Assembly (NCBI GenBank): GCA_028818705.1 | Contig: JAPPNJ010000001.1 | Span: forward strand, 62,001-126,000 | Direction of reading: 5' to 3' | DNA length: 64,000 nt | DNA from: Candidatus Poribacteria bacterium | GTDB taxonomy: Bacteria > Poribacteria > WGA-4E > WGA-3G | Shown here: positions 1-8,983 of the stretch, in pieces | How the letters are laid out: each line of letters starts with the position of its first letter | Position numbering within the stretch: the stretch's first letter is position 1 | Translations under genes and position numbers: made by a program | Notes under the pieces: generated by a model | Database searches by the model: none | The model's input: the letters and a program-made list of their open reading frames with translations, nothing else | Told to the model about the DNA's origin: nothing

Positions 1-2
1 AT

Positions 3-686
3 AATCCGGAAGTTGATGCACACCAGACGCAAGTAGGACAGACTATAAAACACGTTTACAATATTTTACCGAATTATTGGCGTGGCTACAGTAGAGATGA
101 TACCGAAGAGCAGCTGAGCATTGGCACGGCTACTGTTGAACGAAGCAAAGGCGACAGTGTGTGGAACTATTCTGTCCAATACAAGAATACGACGAGTGGA
201 GAAAATCTACGGATGCAATTCCGTTGTAGTGATTCGCCTTACCGTCCTCTCAGGGACAGTTGGCGGGTTGATGCGCGAAACAGTGGGGATGATGCGTATT
301 CGCGATTGACTTGTGCCGGCCATCTTACTGTAAATGGGGAGGTGAAACTGCACATCAACGATACTGAAATCGCTGCTGGAACAGTGAGTGTCCCTGCTGA
401 ACTGACGTGTAATTGGGCACTTTTCGATGTAATTCCGGCGCTCACGCAGACAATTCAACCGTCAGACGACGGGATGGACATTGCGGTACTGGAAGATCTG
501 GAGCAACTTAGACCGAAAAGTAGACTCGGCTTTCTTGAATCGATACAGACACCTGTCCCCCTTGATGGATACTACCTCCACGGTTCAGGACTTTTGCCCT
601 CGTATTGGTGGCTTGACGCACACGGGAACGTTGCGATTGCTTCAACTTTTTTCGAGACACTGGTCCTCAAAGAGAGGATAGGATAG
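3..686 (+). CDS. Hypothetical protein, C-terminal part (5' end outside window)
   Basis: The reading frame is open from the first complete codon of the window to the stop at 684-686, so the start lies upstream. I do not recognise a family. The 227 visible residues look like a soluble, beta-rich protein: many aromatic and charged residues, no membrane segment, a segment HLTVNGEVKLHINDTEIAAG like a carbohydrate-binding or hormone-type beta sandwich, and an aromatic patch PSYWWLD near the end. A GTG at 159 could act as a start, but codons upstream of it read naturally in the same frame. The sulfatase starts 5 nt after the stop, so the two are probably co-transcribed and could act on the same substrate; that link is inference. 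Confidence 0.65.
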   Translation, partial: NPEVDAHQTQVGQTIKHVYNILPNYWRGYSRDDTEEQLSIGTATVERSKGDSVWNYSVQYKNTTSGENLRMQFRCSDSPYRPLRDSWRVDARNSGDDAYSRLTCAGHLTVNGEVKLHINDTEIAAGTVSVPAELTCNWALFDVIPALTQTIQPSDDGMDIAVLEDLEQLRPKSRLGFLESIQTPVPLDGYYLHGSGLLPSYWWLDAHGNVAIASTFFETLVLKERIG

Positions 687-691
687 GTTGT

Positions 692-2116
692 ATGAGCAAA
701 CGTCCCAATATTCTCTTTATTAACACCGATCAGCATTCATGGAACGCGCTCTCGGCTCACGGAAATCCGTATCTTCATACCCCCAATATTGATGAAATTC
801 ATCGGAATGGAACTTCCTTTCGTCGGTCGTTCTGTACGGATCCGGTGTGTGCTGCTGCCCGTTCCAGTTGGGCGACGGGTTTATATACCTCAGAAACAGG
901 TGTGCCGTTCAATGGTGGCTACCTACACCCAGAAATTCCTGATTTAGGTCAGGTGCTTAATGCCAATGGTTATAACGTATTCCACTGTGGTAAGTGGCAT
1001 GTTCCGGGCAGAAACGTCCGTGAAAGCTTTCAGACGCTCTATTACGGAAAGCGTGATATTGGGGCAGGGGGTGCTGCGTATTACGATTCAGCATCCACGC
1101 ATGCGGTTGCTGATTTCTTAACAAACTACGATGACGATGAACCATTCTATCTTCAGATCGGTTACGTTGATCCGCACGATGTGTGCGAATATTTGCACAA
1201 CCACGAGGAAAAACGGATCCCTAATCCACTGGAACAGGGAACTGTTTCGGAAGATGACTTGCCGCCTCTTCCTGAAAACTTCGAGTATGACGAACGGGAG
1301 ACAGTGCTGCACCGAGTCTGTCGGAGGGTTGATGACGCTCTCATCCACGCTGCTATTCTCAGAGGCGTCCGCGATTGGGACGAATTTCACTGGCGCTACC
1401 TGCGATGGAACTATTATAGATTCATTGAAAAAGTCGATGCTGAGATCGGGAGGGTACTTGCGCTGTTACGAGCAACAGGCTTGCACGAAAACACAATCAT
1501 TATCTTTAGTGCAGACCACGGTGAAGCGTGCGGAAGCCACCAAATGTTCCAGAAATTCACGCTTTACGAAGAGAGCGTACGGGTCCCGTTCATTGTATCG
1601 TGCTTAGGCAATGGTATTGCTGTAGAGAAAAATCGGTTCGATGAAACACATTTCGTCTCCGGTGTAGACCTATTCCCGACTGTCTGCGATTATGCTGATG
1701 CTAACGTGCCTGAACGGGTACAAGGAATGAGTGTCCGTCCGCTGACAGAAGGGAGAAATGTCCCTTGGCGTGATTACGCCTATATCGAGAGCAACTATTG
1801 GGGACGTGCGATTGTTACCGAACGGTATAAATACGTTACAGAATATAAACCGAAAGAGGCGGAGGATTTCTCACCTCCTGGACCTGATGCTGAACAACTT
1901 GGGCTGGCGCAGTTATTTGACCATCAGAATGACCCTGGAGAGACAGAAAATTTAGTAGGAAACGCTGCTTACGATGAAGTCGTTAAAGAATGCAGAGACA
2001 AAATGCTCGCTCAAGAGACTAAACTCCATCGGCAACAAATTGTGCATCCAAGCCCGAAACGGGTAATATCAAATTGGGGTGAGCGTTTACGGGCATATTG
2101 GGAACACGGTAGATAG
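692..2116 (+). CDS. Sulfatase (formylglycine-dependent, arylsulfatase family)
   Basis: Hydrolyses sulfate esters. The 474-residue protein has the family layout: N-terminal metal-site residues D13-Q14 in NTDQHSWN, the active-site signature C53-A-A-A-R57 followed by four residues and TG, GKWH near residue 101, and a second metal cluster SADHGEACGSHQ with D275-H276. C53 is the residue expected to be converted to formylglycine; the usual proline of CxPxR is alanine, a known variant. There is no signal peptide, so the protein looks cytoplasmic or is exported by another route. It follows the upstream unknown gene by 5 nt. The substrate cannot be read from sequence; sulfated glycans or lipids are typical for such enzymes in marine bacteria. 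Confidence 0.93.
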   Translation: MSKRPNILFINTDQHSWNALSAHGNPYLHTPNIDEIHRNGTSFRRSFCTDPVCAAARSSWATGLYTSETGVPFNGGYLHPEIPDLGQVLNANGYNVFHCGKWHVPGRNVRESFQTLYYGKRDIGAGGAAYYDSASTHAVADFLTNYDDDEPFYLQIGYVDPHDVCEYLHNHEEKRIPNPLEQGTVSEDDLPPLPENFEYDERETVLHRVCRRVDDALIHAAILRGVRDWDEFHWRYLRWNYYRFIEKVDAEIGRVLALLRATGLHENTIIIFSADHGEACGSHQMFQKFTLYEESVRVPFIVSCLGNGIAVEKNRFDETHFVSGVDLFPTVCDYADANVPERVQGMSVRPLTEGRNVPWRDYAYIESNYWGRAIVTERYKYVTEYKPKEAEDFSPPGPDAEQLGLAQLFDHQNDPGETENLVGNAAYDEVVKECRDKMLAQETKLHRQQIVHPSPKRVISNWGERLRAYWEHGR

Positions 2117-2172
2117 GGTATAGAAAAATAGACTTATTAATACAAATTTAAAAAACTCAGGATTTCGGAAAA

Positions 2173-3348
2173 ATGAACATCTTTTCAAAACGCTTAAATC
2201 GACTTCCACCATACATGTTCGGCAAACTCAAACAATTAACACATGAACGCCGACAGCTGGGAATAGATATTATCGACTTGGGGATGGGAAACCCGAACCA
2301 GCCAACTCCGCAACCTATCATTGACAAACTGACTGAAGCCGCACAAGAACTTCGGAACCACCGTTACTCTGCTTCCCGCGGTATCTTCAACCTCCGTAGG
2401 GAAGTCAGTTGGCATTATGAACGCCGGTTCGGTGTTCACATCAACCCAAACGAAGAAGCCATTTCTGTTATTGGGACTAAAGAGGGATTGGGACATCTCG
2501 CGTTAGCCTTGATTGACAACGGCGACTTGGCGATGGTGCCGAATCCGACGTTTCCCATCCATACGTACAGCATTGTGCTCGCTGGCGGAAGCGTTGTGAG
2601 TATACCGCTCACGGAAGAGAACGCCTTCATCCCTTCTCTCACCGAAATTACGCGTGATATTTGGCCGAGACCCAAGGTACTCATCCTAAGTTTCCCACAC
2701 AATCCGACAGGTGCTGTTGTTGACCTTGGGTTCTTCGAAGAGGTCGTGGCGTTCGCGAAACGCCAAGAGATCGTGGTGATCCACGATTTGGCTTATGCGG
2801 ATATCGTTTTTGATGATTATAAGGCACCAAGTTTCTTACAGGCGAAGGGCGCGAAGGATGTCGGCATCGAATTTTTCTCTCTGTCTAAATCGTATAATAT
2901 GGCAGGATGGCGGTGTGGATTTGCAGCTGGAAATCGTGAGATTATTGAGGCACTCGCGCGGATTAAGGGATACTACGATTACGGGATTTTCGCGCCGATT
3001 CAGGTGGCGGCGATCATGGCACTGCGCACGCCAGAAGATACAGTAATGGAAAACGCTACGGTCTATCAGAAACGTCGCGATGTGTTAGTTGAAGGGTTAA
3101 ACCGGATTGGATGGCAGGTTCCGAAACCGCAGGCTTCTATGTTTGTTTGGGCACCGATTCCTGAAGCGTGGAAGCATCTCTCCTCTATGGACTTCGCAAT
3201 GAAACTTCTCAACGAGGCGGAAGTCTGTGTATCTCCGGGTGCAGGATTTGGGCACAACGGTGAAGGGTATATCCGGATCGCGCTTGTAGAGAACGAAGAT
3301 CGGATTCGTCAGGCGGTCCGTCAGATTCGCCGAGCGTTGTTTGGTTAA
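2173..3348 (+). CDS. alaC: PLP-dependent aminotransferase, AlaC (glutamate-pyruvate) type
   Basis: Class I/II fold-type I aminotransferase of 391 residues. The N-terminus RLPPYMFGKLKQL and the stretch IDLGMGNPNQPTP match the AlaC/YfdZ branch, which makes alanine from pyruvate and glutamate. The Schiff-base lysine is K239 in SLSKSYNMAGWR, and the C-terminal phosphate/carboxylate arginine is in GYIRIALVEN. The start ATG has a weak GGAAAA upstream. It sits 56 nt after the sulfatase and converges with a PhyH gene across a hairpin. LL-diaminopimelate aminotransferases are close relatives, so substrate choice is moderately certain only. Confidence 0.88.
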   Translation: MNIFSKRLNRLPPYMFGKLKQLTHERRQLGIDIIDLGMGNPNQPTPQPIIDKLTEAAQELRNHRYSASRGIFNLRREVSWHYERRFGVHINPNEEAISVIGTKEGLGHLALALIDNGDLAMVPNPTFPIHTYSIVLAGGSVVSIPLTEENAFIPSLTEITRDIWPRPKVLILSFPHNPTGAVVDLGFFEEVVAFAKRQEIVVIHDLAYADIVFDDYKAPSFLQAKGAKDVGIEFFSLSKSYNMAGWRCGFAAGNREIIEALARIKGYYDYGIFAPIQVAAIMALRTPEDTVMENATVYQKRRDVLVEGLNRIGWQVPKPQASMFVWAPIPEAWKHLSSMDFAMKLLNEAEVCVSPGAGFGHNGEGYIRIALVENEDRIRQAVRQIRRALFG

Positions 3349-3375
3349 GATTCGCTCACAGTTTTATTCTTTCTG

Positions 3376-3401
3376 TAGGTGCAGTCCCTTGACCGCACCT
3401 A
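3376..3401. terminator. Hairpin between convergent genes
   Basis: Inverted repeat TAGGTGC / GCACCTA, extended by an imperfect inner part, lies between the aminotransferase stop and the stop of the convergent dioxygenase gene. A T-rich stretch precedes it (good for the minus strand after reverse complement, where it becomes A/T rich), but there is no long U-tract. Its core GGTGC-GT...AC-GCACC is shared with the hairpin at 7523-7549, so it may be a repeated bidirectional terminator. Confidence 0.45.
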
Positions 3402-3427
3402 TAACGGGAAGATCCTACGCGTTCCTA

Positions 3428-4330
3428 TTATTCCAACCCCCACTGCTGCTTTGCTTCATCAAACGAAATCGTTTGGCTACCCGTGTGAGAAATCGGGTTT
3501 TTGCCAACCCACCGTTCATCAATAGGATCTTCCGCGGGCTGAAAACGGATGTCACAACTGATACGCCACCGATCAGAAAGGTTTTTCGTAGAGGTGTGCA
3601 TCGTGTGCATCGTGAACACAATGATATCGCCCATCTGGAAATCGGCTGTTTTCCACTCACCGCCATATTTATCGCTAATTTCCATCGGGTCGTTCCCGAA
3701 ATGGCCAGGCGTGCCGTCCTTATCCACATCTGTTTCGCCGTAGGTATCCCGTACCGGTGCGAAACTGGGGAGGTTGTGCGAACCGACAAGGACAGCCAGT
3801 GTTCCCATCGTTGCTGGCACATCACCAAACGGGACCCAACAGGTATGGAGCTGCCTTGACCCTCTTCCCATATAGACAAAATCGAAATGTGGTCCCGACC
3901 AAACGGTGGGTCGGATAAACCGGAGCCATTTATAATCGAAAGTTCGGGTATCACCGCCAAAGAAGTTCCGGAAGAATTTGAAAAGCTCATCGCCTTCCAA
4001 GACTGCCTGGACATCCGGATGGTGTGTAACTGCGCGTGTACCCATCGTCCTGCCGGGTCTCCCCTCACCAGCGAATGCGTCCATGATATCGGTGCCGGGC
4101 TTGAAAACGTCGTCTTTTCCGTCGTCATTCGCATATTCAAGGATTGCACGCCGCGCAGCGATAACCTTTTCTCTGTCTATTAAACCGCGAACGAGTAGAT
4201 ATCCGTCCTCTGCTATCTGTTGATGTAAGCCTTCTGCTGAGTCAAGTACGGCATTGCAGTCCCGAAGCACACCGAGGTATGGACTGGGGAAGGTGAGTTC
4301 ATGTTCTCCTAAAAAGACGGTTCGTGTCAT
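3428..4330 (-). CDS. Phytanoyl-CoA dioxygenase (PhyH) family protein
   Basis: Predicted Fe(II)/2-oxoglutarate-dependent oxygenase, 300 residues, cytoplasmic. The iron-binding facial triad is visible as H148-F-D150 in GPHFDFVYMG and a distal histidine in FTMHTMHTS around residues 243-246; the 2-oxoglutarate-binding arginine is expected in RWRISCDIRFQ just after it. The N-terminus QQIAEDGYLLVRGLIDREKV is the standard opening of the family. The ATG has a good AGGAG site 9 nt upstream. The gene lies 53 nt after the substrate-binding lipoprotein on the same strand. Substrates of this family range from fatty acyl-CoA to small hydroxylated metabolites and sulfonates, so no substrate is assigned. It is one of three members in this window, not close to the other two in sequence. 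Confidence 0.9.
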   Translation of the reverse strand: MTRTVFLGEHELTFPSPYLGVLRDCNAVLDSAEGLHQQIAEDGYLLVRGLIDREKVIAARRAILEYANDDGKDDVFKPGTDIMDAFAGEGRPGRTMGTRAVTHHPDVQAVLEGDELFKFFRNFFGGDTRTFDYKWLRFIRPTVWSGPHFDFVYMGRGSRQLHTCWVPFGDVPATMGTLAVLVGSHNLPSFAPVRDTYGETDVDKDGTPGHFGNDPMEISDKYGGEWKTADFQMGDIIVFTMHTMHTSTKNLSDRWRISCDIRFQPAEDPIDERWVGKNPISHTGSQTISFDEAKQQWGLE

Positions 4331-4383
4331 TATTCTGCTCCTAAAGTGTCTGTATTTTTCGCATTGCAGTACTGGAAAGTAAT

Positions 4384-5595
4384 TTAAGGTGCGGCGGTTT
4401 GATGAAACCGTATCGCTCCGTCTTTGACAGTATTGATGACGGCACTCTTGATTGCATGCCGATCTTCATCAAAATGCGATAGTATTGTGGCACCCCTATA
4501 GTTCTGGGTCGCCTGAACTTGGTCGCGAATCGCTGCGGGTGTCAGGTCAGGTGCGCGCTTCATCGCCTCAATAATGATGTTGGCTGCATCATATCCAAGC
4601 GATGCAGGTCCGTCAGGTGCGATGCCAAATCGTGAAGTATAGGCGGTAATAAACTGGATCGTCTCTCTCCCTAATTGTTCTGGGGGACCTTCGGGTGAAA
4701 AGTGGTTGGCAAAGAAGCTGCCTTCGGCTGCGGTTCCAGCAAGTTCGACGAGGTCGGGTCGATCCCAACCATCGCCTCCGAGGAAAGTTCCAGGAATATT
4801 GATATCAGCGGCTTTCGCCTGTTTTACAGCTAACAAGAATTCGGGGCCCAAACCGGGTAGAAAGACAACATTGACAACGGGTTCCACTGCTGCAATTGCC
4901 ATTAATTGTTGGGTAAAATCTGTGGTACCTGCCTCGTAAAATAAGCGCGCTTCGATTGTGCTGCCCTGGGCAGTGAATTCTTCAATGAAAACATCCGTCA
5001 ATCCTTCCGAGTAAGTACTACCCGTTTCTGTCAGTACTGCCGCCGTCGTCGCGCCCAACTCTCGGATAGCAAAATCTGCCATCACACCGGCTTGATAAGG
5101 ATCGGTATACGCACCCATAAACGAGAAATTCTTATTTTCGGACACTTTCGGATTCGTGGGATAGGTTGTCACCATAGGGATTCCATGTTCTTGGATAACG
5201 TCTCCTACGGGTATTGCTAAGAGAGAGTAGTCTGGGCCTACGATTGCAGATACGCCGGTATTAATCAGTTCCTCCGCGTATTGGACGCTGAGTGCAGGAT
5301 CTTTTTTATCGTCTCGGATGAGGAGTTCTATGGGTATCCCATTAATCCCGCCAGCTGCGTTTGCGAGTGCAATAGCGAGTTCTGCCCCGTTCCGGGTTGT
5401 CCCTGGATCGGGTGGGCTATACAAAAAACCGATCTTGACAGCAACTGGACGGTCTGGTGCTTCTGAATCTATGGGTGCAACGACTTGTTGAATTTGCTCG
5501 CAACCGAAAAAGAAAACAGTCATTAAAAAAAATGAAGCCAGAAATCCGTAAACCACACGGAATTTGCGTGTTATTCCGTTCGACTTGTGTATCAT
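4384..5595 (-). CDS. Branched-chain amino-acid-type ABC substrate-binding lipoprotein
   Basis: Periplasmic binding protein of the Leu/Ile/Val type (Peripla_BP_6), 403 residues. A hydrophobic leader ends in the lipobox FFFGC, making C32 the lipidated residue. Body features are typical: IKIGFLYSPPDPGT...GAELAIALANAAGGINGIPIELLIRDDKKDP, then VSAIVGPDYS and the second lobe starting near MADFAIRELGATTAAVL. The ATG follows a strong GGAGG. No LivH/M/G/F permease or ATPase gene is nearby, so it is an orphan receptor here; the ligand may be an amino acid, amide, urea or aromatic acid. The gene upstream on the same strand is the DprA-like gene, 44 nt away. Confidence 0.9.
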   Translation of the reverse strand: MIHKSNGITRKFRVVYGFLASFFLMTVFFFGCEQIQQVVAPIDSEAPDRPVAVKIGFLYSPPDPGTTRNGAELAIALANAAGGINGIPIELLIRDDKKDPALSVQYAEELINTGVSAIVGPDYSLLAIPVGDVIQEHGIPMVTTYPTNPKVSENKNFSFMGAYTDPYQAGVMADFAIRELGATTAAVLTETGSTYSEGLTDVFIEEFTAQGSTIEARLFYEAGTTDFTQQLMAIAAVEPVVNVVFLPGLGPEFLLAVKQAKAADINIPGTFLGGDGWDRPDLVELAGTAAEGSFFANHFSPEGPPEQLGRETIQFITAYTSRFGIAPDGPASLGYDAANIIIEAMKRAPDLTPAAIRDQVQATQNYRGATILSHFDEDRHAIKSAVINTVKDGAIRFHQTAAP

Positions 5596-5639
5596 ATAAA
5601 TCCTCCAATGCTTCTATTGTTTTCGGTGGATCAGTGTGT

Positions 5640-6281
5640 CTACCGATACTCTATGGGTTGTGCGCCGAGTTCAAAAAGCGATTTGTTGGCTGACGTATCA
5701 AAAGTAAAAATGGGTTTGTCCCACGCGACTAACATCTGTGCGAATTCCAAGGTTCTACTATCTTCAGCAGCATGTGCGATACAGATTTTGTCTGCAAGTG
5801 CCGCAACGAAGACGTTGCGTTGATCGGCAAGCGCGGAAGTGGGTCGACGATATTGATTTCCGAAAATAGATAGGATTAAGAGTCTGTCTTCGGCTAAAGC
5901 ACCTTTCCATGCAGATTTCACCCGCATGTTCTCAATGCTCCGTGCCGGACAGAAGAGGATTGGTTGCGAGCCGCGCAGTAAGACGCATAAGCACTCCTGC
6001 TCAACCGGGGAGTGATACCCACTGATGGTTGGTATATCTGTCTCCTTGAATCTCTGCGCTAAATCGTGCGTTTTCAGGATAATTTCGCCTAGACACTTAC
6101 TGGAACAGAAAAGCACCCAGAGATTTCCATTTAAGACGGTGTTTGGTCCTCGTAATAAGTTAATATTTCCGCGTGCCCAGATAATTTCCGGAATTTCTGT
6201 TTTTAGATAGTCCTTCAATCGCTTCGGATAATTTGTGTCTGTTCGTTTGACAGCTTGAACGGGTTGCATCACTTCGTTCAT
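5640..6281 (-). CDS. DprA/Smf-like Rossmann-fold protein
   Basis: A 213-residue protein resembling the central nucleotide-binding domain of DNA-processing protein DprA: YPKRLKDYL...PEIIWARGNINLL matches the 'YP..L..i.dpP.vly.rG' opening, followed by a Rossmann-like run with SGYHSPVEQECL and QPILFCPARSIENMR. The usual GSR and SAM or winged-helix domains are missing, so it is shorter than true DprA (about 300-370 residues). Such stand-alone forms occur widely and their function is unclear; single-stranded DNA handling or nucleotide binding (LOG-like) are options. The ATG is preceded by AGGGA. Confidence in the family resemblance is fair, in function low. Confidence 0.65.
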   Translation of the reverse strand: MNEVMQPVQAVKRTDTNYPKRLKDYLKTEIPEIIWARGNINLLRGPNTVLNGNLWVLFCSSKCLGEIILKTHDLAQRFKETDIPTISGYHSPVEQECLCVLLRGSQPILFCPARSIENMRVKSAWKGALAEDRLLILSIFGNQYRRPTSALADQRNVFVAALADKICIAHAAEDSRTLEFAQMLVAWDKPIFTFDTSANKSLFELGAQPIEYR

Positions 6282-6586
6282 AGGATTCCCTAACTATTAT
6301 GGTAAAGATTTTAACAAAACTTGACAATTCATGCAAGGATATAAGACACTCGGATTGTCTGAACTGGGATTTATAGGATTGGATATGAAGGTTAGCAATT
6401 AGCAGTTAGTGGTCAAAAACCTTTTATTGTCAGAATCAGGATTATGTTTCCCTTTTTAATCGACGGCCGGATTTCCTAAAAAATGTCGTTGACCCAAGGG
6501 TGGATACTTGCTAAAATCATGGCATTTAGCATCGGTAATAAGCAACTATAGCGGATATTTCCGACGAAACACTTGGGGACTGACCT
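6282..6586. other. Gene-free stretch with dispersed-repeat traces
   Basis: About 300 nt between divergent genes. It holds a TTGACA at 6321-6326 but the nearest TATAAG lies only 13 nt downstream, so I do not call a promoter. Positions 6354-6392 (ATTGTCTGAACTGGGATTTATAGGATT type) match a dispersed repeat also seen at 37592-37640 and, reversed, at 59600-59652. A GCAATTAGCAGTTAGTGG run at 6396 resembles repeat family H. Confidence 0.5.
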
Positions 6587-7459
6587 ATGAAAGAATATTT
6601 GGAAATTCAGAAACCTGAACTCGACTATACCTACGAGTTTGAGGTCGATCAGCTTGATCTCATGTCTAAATGTCTGGAGGCACACGGCTTTGCGATTATC
6701 AAAGACATTCTGCCCCCTGAATTAGTCGATACTCTAAAACAAGCAGTCTTTGATGGTACCGACCCGAAAAGAGAATTAGAGCATGGACAGAGCAGTACCC
6801 GACACGCTTGGATTGAGTCTGGACCGGGGGCATGGAAAGTCCTGGAATACGAACCCTTTATGAAAATACACTACCATCTGATTGGGGCAGAAGATTTGAC
6901 CCTCCACCGGTCTGCGGCTATTATTCGGATGCCTGGGTCTCAGCCTGTTGCATGGCATACGGATTGGTGTGGGTTTTCAACAGACGCTCCGAAGAATTCA
7001 GGTGAAGTGCTGAACCGTGGACTTTGGCCCTCTGGCAAATGGTTCTATTTGACGGGTTCTCGTCCGGAACACGGCGGTCTATGCGTGATTGAGGACTCTC
7101 ACGTGGAAAATTGGGAGGGACCTGAAGGTTTCAACTTGACGGCGGATAGACGCTCCTTTTACAAGGAAGGTGAAGAGGAAAAGGCTTATGTGGGATTCGA
7201 TATTCCGGGGTTGGTGCCGCTCTTCACGAATCCTGGAGATATGATTGTGTTTGCGCATCGGACGTATCACGGCGCGTTTCCAAACCAGATTGACGAGATA
7301 AGGCTCTCGTGCGGCGTAGGTTTTCGGAGTCGGGACCACCATATTGATATTCCGTGGGAGATTCCAGAAGAGGGTAAGCAATTCTTAGCGGATTTGCCGC
7401 CGCATTTGCATCAATACACGCACGGATACACCAGTATTGATTTGGCGTGGCAAGGGTAA
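6587..7459 (+). CDS. Phytanoyl-CoA dioxygenase (PhyH) family protein
   Basis: Second Fe(II)/2-oxoglutarate oxygenase in the window, 290 residues. The iron site is H124-x-D126 in AWHTDWCGF and a distal histidine in FAHRTYHGAFPN; the arginine of EIRLSCGVGFRSR is the expected 2-oxoglutarate contact. The N-terminus CLEAHGFAIIKDILPPELVDTLKQAV is characteristic. Unlike the 3428-4330 gene it carries a long acidic loop around residues 180-205 (YKEGEEEKAY). ATG follows GGGGAC. It is transcribed alone: divergent from the DprA-like gene, convergent with the permease. The substrate is unknown. Confidence 0.9.
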   Translation: MKEYLEIQKPELDYTYEFEVDQLDLMSKCLEAHGFAIIKDILPPELVDTLKQAVFDGTDPKRELEHGQSSTRHAWIESGPGAWKVLEYEPFMKIHYHLIGAEDLTLHRSAAIIRMPGSQPVAWHTDWCGFSTDAPKNSGEVLNRGLWPSGKWFYLTGSRPEHGGLCVIEDSHVENWEGPEGFNLTADRRSFYKEGEEEKAYVGFDIPGLVPLFTNPGDMIVFAHRTYHGAFPNQIDEIRLSCGVGFRSRDHHIDIPWEIPEEGKQFLADLPPHLHQYTHGYTSIDLAWQG

Positions 7460-7522
7460 TGATCTCTTCTCCTACGTTCCACGGGTGAGCTGCCTAAAAT
7501 TCCACCTACTGAAACTAATAAA

Positions 7523-7549
7523 GGGTGCGGTTGGATCAACCGCACCTTT
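7523..7549. terminator. Probable bidirectional intrinsic terminator
   Basis: A perfect 9-bp stem GGTGCGGTT / AACCGCACC with a 5-nt loop, flanked by AA(A) on the left and TTT on the right, lies between the convergent stops of the PhyH gene and the permease. The A/T flanks give a short U-tract in both directions. Confidence 0.7.
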
Positions 7550-7571
7550 CTGATTTAGGAGAAAATCTGAC

Positions 7572-8900
7572 TTATAGATCTCCGATGTAGCAGGCAATGA
7601 AGAAGAGGGTAAAGTAGTATATGATGGGATTCACCTCTTTTCCACGCCCCGCGACTAACTTGAGAAACGCTAACGAGATCAGTCCGAAGCCGATGCCGTC
7701 TGTAATGCTAAAGGAAAGTGGCATCATTATTATTGTAAGGAATGCAGGGATCGATTCTGTGATGTCCTCCCAATTGATTTGACTGACGTTTCTGAGCATC
7801 AATCCGCCAACAACGATGAGTGCTGGGGCGATAATCGGGTAAAGTGTGGTTGTCTGATTAATTAAATACCCACCGCCAACAATCTTAATGAGGGGGTAGA
7901 GGACGAGGGATAGCAACATAAGAATTCCTGTAACGACGGCAGTGAGCCCTGTCCGTCCGCCTTCGGCGATACCTGTTGCACTTTCGATGTAGCACGTAAC
8001 GGTTGAGGTGCCGAGGAACGCGCCCCCGACAGTACTTCCGGCATCCGTCAAAAGTGCTGCCCTCGCTTTTGTGAGTTTTCCCTCTTCCATTAATTCCGCT
8101 CTATAACCGATAGCCGTGAGCGTGCCGATGCTATCGAACATGTCAATGGCAAAAAAGACAAAAATCACGGAAATCAGTTCCAATTTGTCGAAAATATTCG
8201 GAAATTGCAGTTTGAAGAAGGTTGGTGCGATGGAAGGAGGGAGCGCGGCAATTCCGTCATACTTGGCGATCCCAAAAATGAGGTCAGCAACGGCCGCGAC
8301 CAAAATACCGATGAGAATCGCGCCTCGTACCTTACGCGCCATGAGTGTAAGTATTACAGCAATACCAAAAAGAGAAAGTAAGACAGGGGTTGATAGAAGA
8401 TCGCCCCGGGTCACATAAGTGGCGGAATGCCTTACAATTATTCCACTCATCTGCAGCCCGATGAAGGCAATGAAGAGTCCGATCCCGATAGCGATAGCAT
8501 TCTGGAGCGAAGGCGGGATGGCATTCATGACGGCTTCGCGGATGCCGACGAACGAGAGTATGAAGAATAACATGCCAGCAATGAAAACGATGCCCAATGC
8601 CTCTTGCCACGGTAAGTTTAGACCTTGGCAAACATCGAAAACAAAATAGGCGTTAAGTCCCATACCGGGTGCTAATACGACTGGATAATTGGTTAGAAAC
8701 GCCATGAAAAATGTTGCGATTGCACTGGAGATACAGGTCGCAACCATGACGGCACCATAATCCATGCCAGATAACGAAAGCAGCGAGGGTTGAACGAAGA
8801 TTATATATGAAATTGTCATAAAATTCGTGAGACCTGCGATGAATTCTCGCCTCACTGTGGTGCCTGTCTCTTTTAAATGAAATAATTTTTCAAGTAACAT
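7572..8900 (-). CDS. NCS2/AzgA-family purine permease
   Basis: Integral membrane transporter of 442 residues with about 12-14 hydrophobic segments. The AzgA/PbuG-like signature is clear: VRREFIAGLTNFMTISYIIFVQPSLLS at the N-terminus and VVLAPGMGLNAYFVF, later the FFAIDMFDSIGTL and GTSTVTCYIESATGIAEGGRTGLTAVV segments containing the second motif with the key Glu/Asp. Family members take up hypoxanthine, guanine or adenine with protons. Start ATG follows AAGGAGG. No purine riboswitch could be recognised in the leader; instead the upstream 290 nt hold family A/B repeats. Confidence 0.92.
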   Translation of the reverse strand: MLLEKLFHLKETGTTVRREFIAGLTNFMTISYIIFVQPSLLSLSGMDYGAVMVATCISSAIATFFMAFLTNYPVVLAPGMGLNAYFVFDVCQGLNLPWQEALGIVFIAGMLFFILSFVGIREAVMNAIPPSLQNAIAIGIGLFIAFIGLQMSGIIVRHSATYVTRGDLLSTPVLLSLFGIAVILTLMARKVRGAILIGILVAAVADLIFGIAKYDGIAALPPSIAPTFFKLQFPNIFDKLELISVIFVFFAIDMFDSIGTLTAIGYRAELMEEGKLTKARAALLTDAGSTVGGAFLGTSTVTCYIESATGIAEGGRTGLTAVVTGILMLLSLVLYPLIKIVGGGYLINQTTTLYPIIAPALIVVGGLMLRNVSQINWEDITESIPAFLTIIMMPLSFSITDGIGFGLISLAFLKLVAGRGKEVNPIIYYFTLFFIACYIGDL

Positions 8901-8983
8901 CTTGCCTCCTTGTATAGGGTAATTTGTGTCGGCAAAATTCTTTCTTGGAAATCACGGTTCAAAGATCTCACTTATGGGGAAAA

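Noticed and set aside
6321..6345. Plus-strand promoter TTGACA/TATAAG
   Set aside because: Spacer of 13 nt is too short and the next plus-strand gene starts about 240 nt away.
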